This document shows, one piece after another, positions 63,249-64,000 of a stretch of 64,000 bases of DNA. A model generated the notes under the pieces. That model saw nothing but the letters and a program-made list of their open reading frames with translations. It did not search any database and had not been told where the DNA came from. Each line of letters starts with the position of its first letter. Positions within the stretch are counted from its first letter, which is position 1. Location of the stretch: the NCBI GenBank assembly GCA_963752565.1, contig CAVVZC010000011.1:1-64000 (forward strand). The letters run 5' to 3'. This DNA comes from UBA11574 sp963752565. GTDB taxonomy: Bacteria > Desulfobacterota > Desulfobacteria > Desulfobacterales > UBA11574. The translations under genes and the position numbers were made by a program.

Positions 63249-64000
63249 ATGTCAATGGAAACAACAATTATAAACATGGCCAAAGCAGCCCGGGCGGCTG
63301 CCACACAGATGGCCAAGTGCGATTCGAATCAAAAAAATGCTGTTCTGCTCGGCATGGCCGATGAAATTGAGAAAAATGAATCACGTATCAAAGAAGCCAA
63401 CCAAAAGGATCTTGACCGTGCAATAGAAATGGGACTTTCCAATGCCATGATCGACCGACTCACGGTGTCGAATGCAACCATTAATGCCATGGCCAAGGGC
63501 TTGCGGGAGGTTGCGGAACTCAATGACCCTGTGGGCGCTACAAGCAAAACCTGGATGAGGCCCAACGGTCTGGAAGTAACACGAATGCGGATACCGCTGG
63601 GTGTCATCGGCATTATTTACGAATCACGGCCCAATGTGACCATCGATGCTGCCGGCCTTTGCCTGAAAGCCGGTAATGCCGTCATACTTCGAGGCGGGTC
63701 TGAAGCGCTTTATTCGAATCAGGTCCTGGCCGACATCATCGGACAGGTTCTCGGTGATTGCGGCCTTCCTGAAACAGCCGTCCAGATCGTCCCCGTCAGA
63801 GACCGAAAAGCGGTCAACATCCTCCTAAATCAGGAAGAATTTATCGATTTGATTATCCCCCGTGGCGGAGAAGGGTTGATCCGTTTTGTCGTAGAACATT
63901 CAACCATACCGGTACTGAAACATTACAAAGGTGTATGCCATGTGTATGTGGACGAAGGCGCGAACCTTAATATGGCCGAAGAAATCTGCTTTAATGCCAA
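63249..64000 (+). CDS. proA: Gamma-glutamyl phosphate reductase ProA, cut by window end
   Basis: From ATG 63,249 the first 250 residues of ProA are present: MAKAARAAATQMAKCDSNQK, RPNGLEVTRMRIPLGVIGII, YESRPNVTIDAAGLCLKAGN, ILRGGSEALYSNQVLADIIG and IPRGGEGLIRFVVEHSTIPV. This is the aldehyde-dehydrogenase-fold second enzyme of proline synthesis, reducing glutamyl phosphate. The catalytic Cys (normally about residue 255) should lie just past the window. It starts 21 bp after proB. Confidence 0.95.
   Translation, partial: MSMETTIINMAKAARAAATQMAKCDSNQKNAVLLGMADEIEKNESRIKEANQKDLDRAIEMGLSNAMIDRLTVSNATINAMAKGLREVAELNDPVGATSKTWMRPNGLEVTRMRIPLGVIGIIYESRPNVTIDAAGLCLKAGNAVILRGGSEALYSNQVLADIIGQVLGDCGLPETAVQIVPVRDRKAVNILLNQEEFIDLIIPRGGEGLIRFVVEHSTIPVLKHYKGVCHVYVDEGANLNMAEEICFNA

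Noticed and set aside
1..64000. CRISPR arrays, rRNA genes, intact prophage
   Set aside because: No regularly spaced direct repeats, no rRNA-like sequence and no phage structural genes were seen on either strand.

Overview
The window looks like a chromosomal segment of an anaerobic sulfate-reducer-type bacterium (Desulfobacterota, Desulfobacteraceae-like). This is inferred from gene content: four non-pyrrolysine MttB-family methyltransferases with corrinoid proteins, methyltetrahydrofolate methyltransferases and a RACo-type activator, together with a FabG/ACP/FabF/FabH cluster, lone TatA, FmdB, FdhD and a typical L21-L27-Obg-ProB-ProA string. No rRNA or CRISPR array is visible. Two tRNAs are present, Val(GAC) and Gln(CUG).

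Region 1 (1-15.5 kb) is a decayed, accessory-rich stretch. It holds a radical SAM gene, a frameshifted D-2-hydroxyacid dehydrogenase, a frameshifted and 3'-truncated Kef-type antiporter, an IS3 scrap, UspA, a GTP-PEPCK remnant, an OmpA-type lipoprotein with a LysM membrane protein, a thioredoxin-like protein behind sigma54-like promoters, a frameshifted sigma54 activator, a complete ISL3 element with 8-bp target duplications, two small secreted proteins, a broken ribbon-helix-helix gene and a broken integrase abutting tRNA-Val. About ten reading-frame breaks fall here and almost none in the rest of the window.

Region 2 (15.7-21.1 kb) has FmdB-like, thioesterase, MEMO-like, lipoprotein, TatA, GNAT and tiny regulator-like genes, plus a MITE.

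Region 3 (21.5-41.9 kb) is the centrepiece. A 17-kb minus-strand gene string runs from a MetH-activation-like gene through MttB, MtgA-like, MttB, corrinoid, SAM methyltransferase and asparagine-synthase-like genes, then MtgA-like, corrinoid, two MttB, DUF1638, a pseudo-receiver-RACo fusion and a homocysteine methyltransferase. Upstream lie a co-oriented MarR gene and a divergent glycine-betaine-type ABC transporter. Read together, the transporter would import quaternary amines, MttB enzymes would move methyls to corrinoid proteins, MtgA-like enzymes would pass them to tetrahydrofolate, and RACo would re-reduce inactive cob(II)alamin.

Region 4 (42-45.1 kb) is accessory: an HU/IHF-like gene, small orphan genes, an S-box (SAM-I) riboswitch with its attenuator followed by a second attenuator-like leader, and an integrase tail at tRNA-Gln. 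A 14-bp copy of the tRNA-Gln 3' end also sits at 17,635 in the same orientation, so regions 17.6-45.1 kb may be an integrated element carrying the methyl-transfer cluster.

Region 5 (45.6-64 kb) is mostly core: acyl-CoA dehydrogenase, FabG, ACP, FabF, FabH, a conserved unknown 605-aa protein, PlsC, DUF1178, NadB, DnaJ, QueD, PyrE, FdhD, a truncated permease with an ArsR/SmtB regulator and its operator, then rplU-rpmA-obg-proB-proA (the last cut by the window end).
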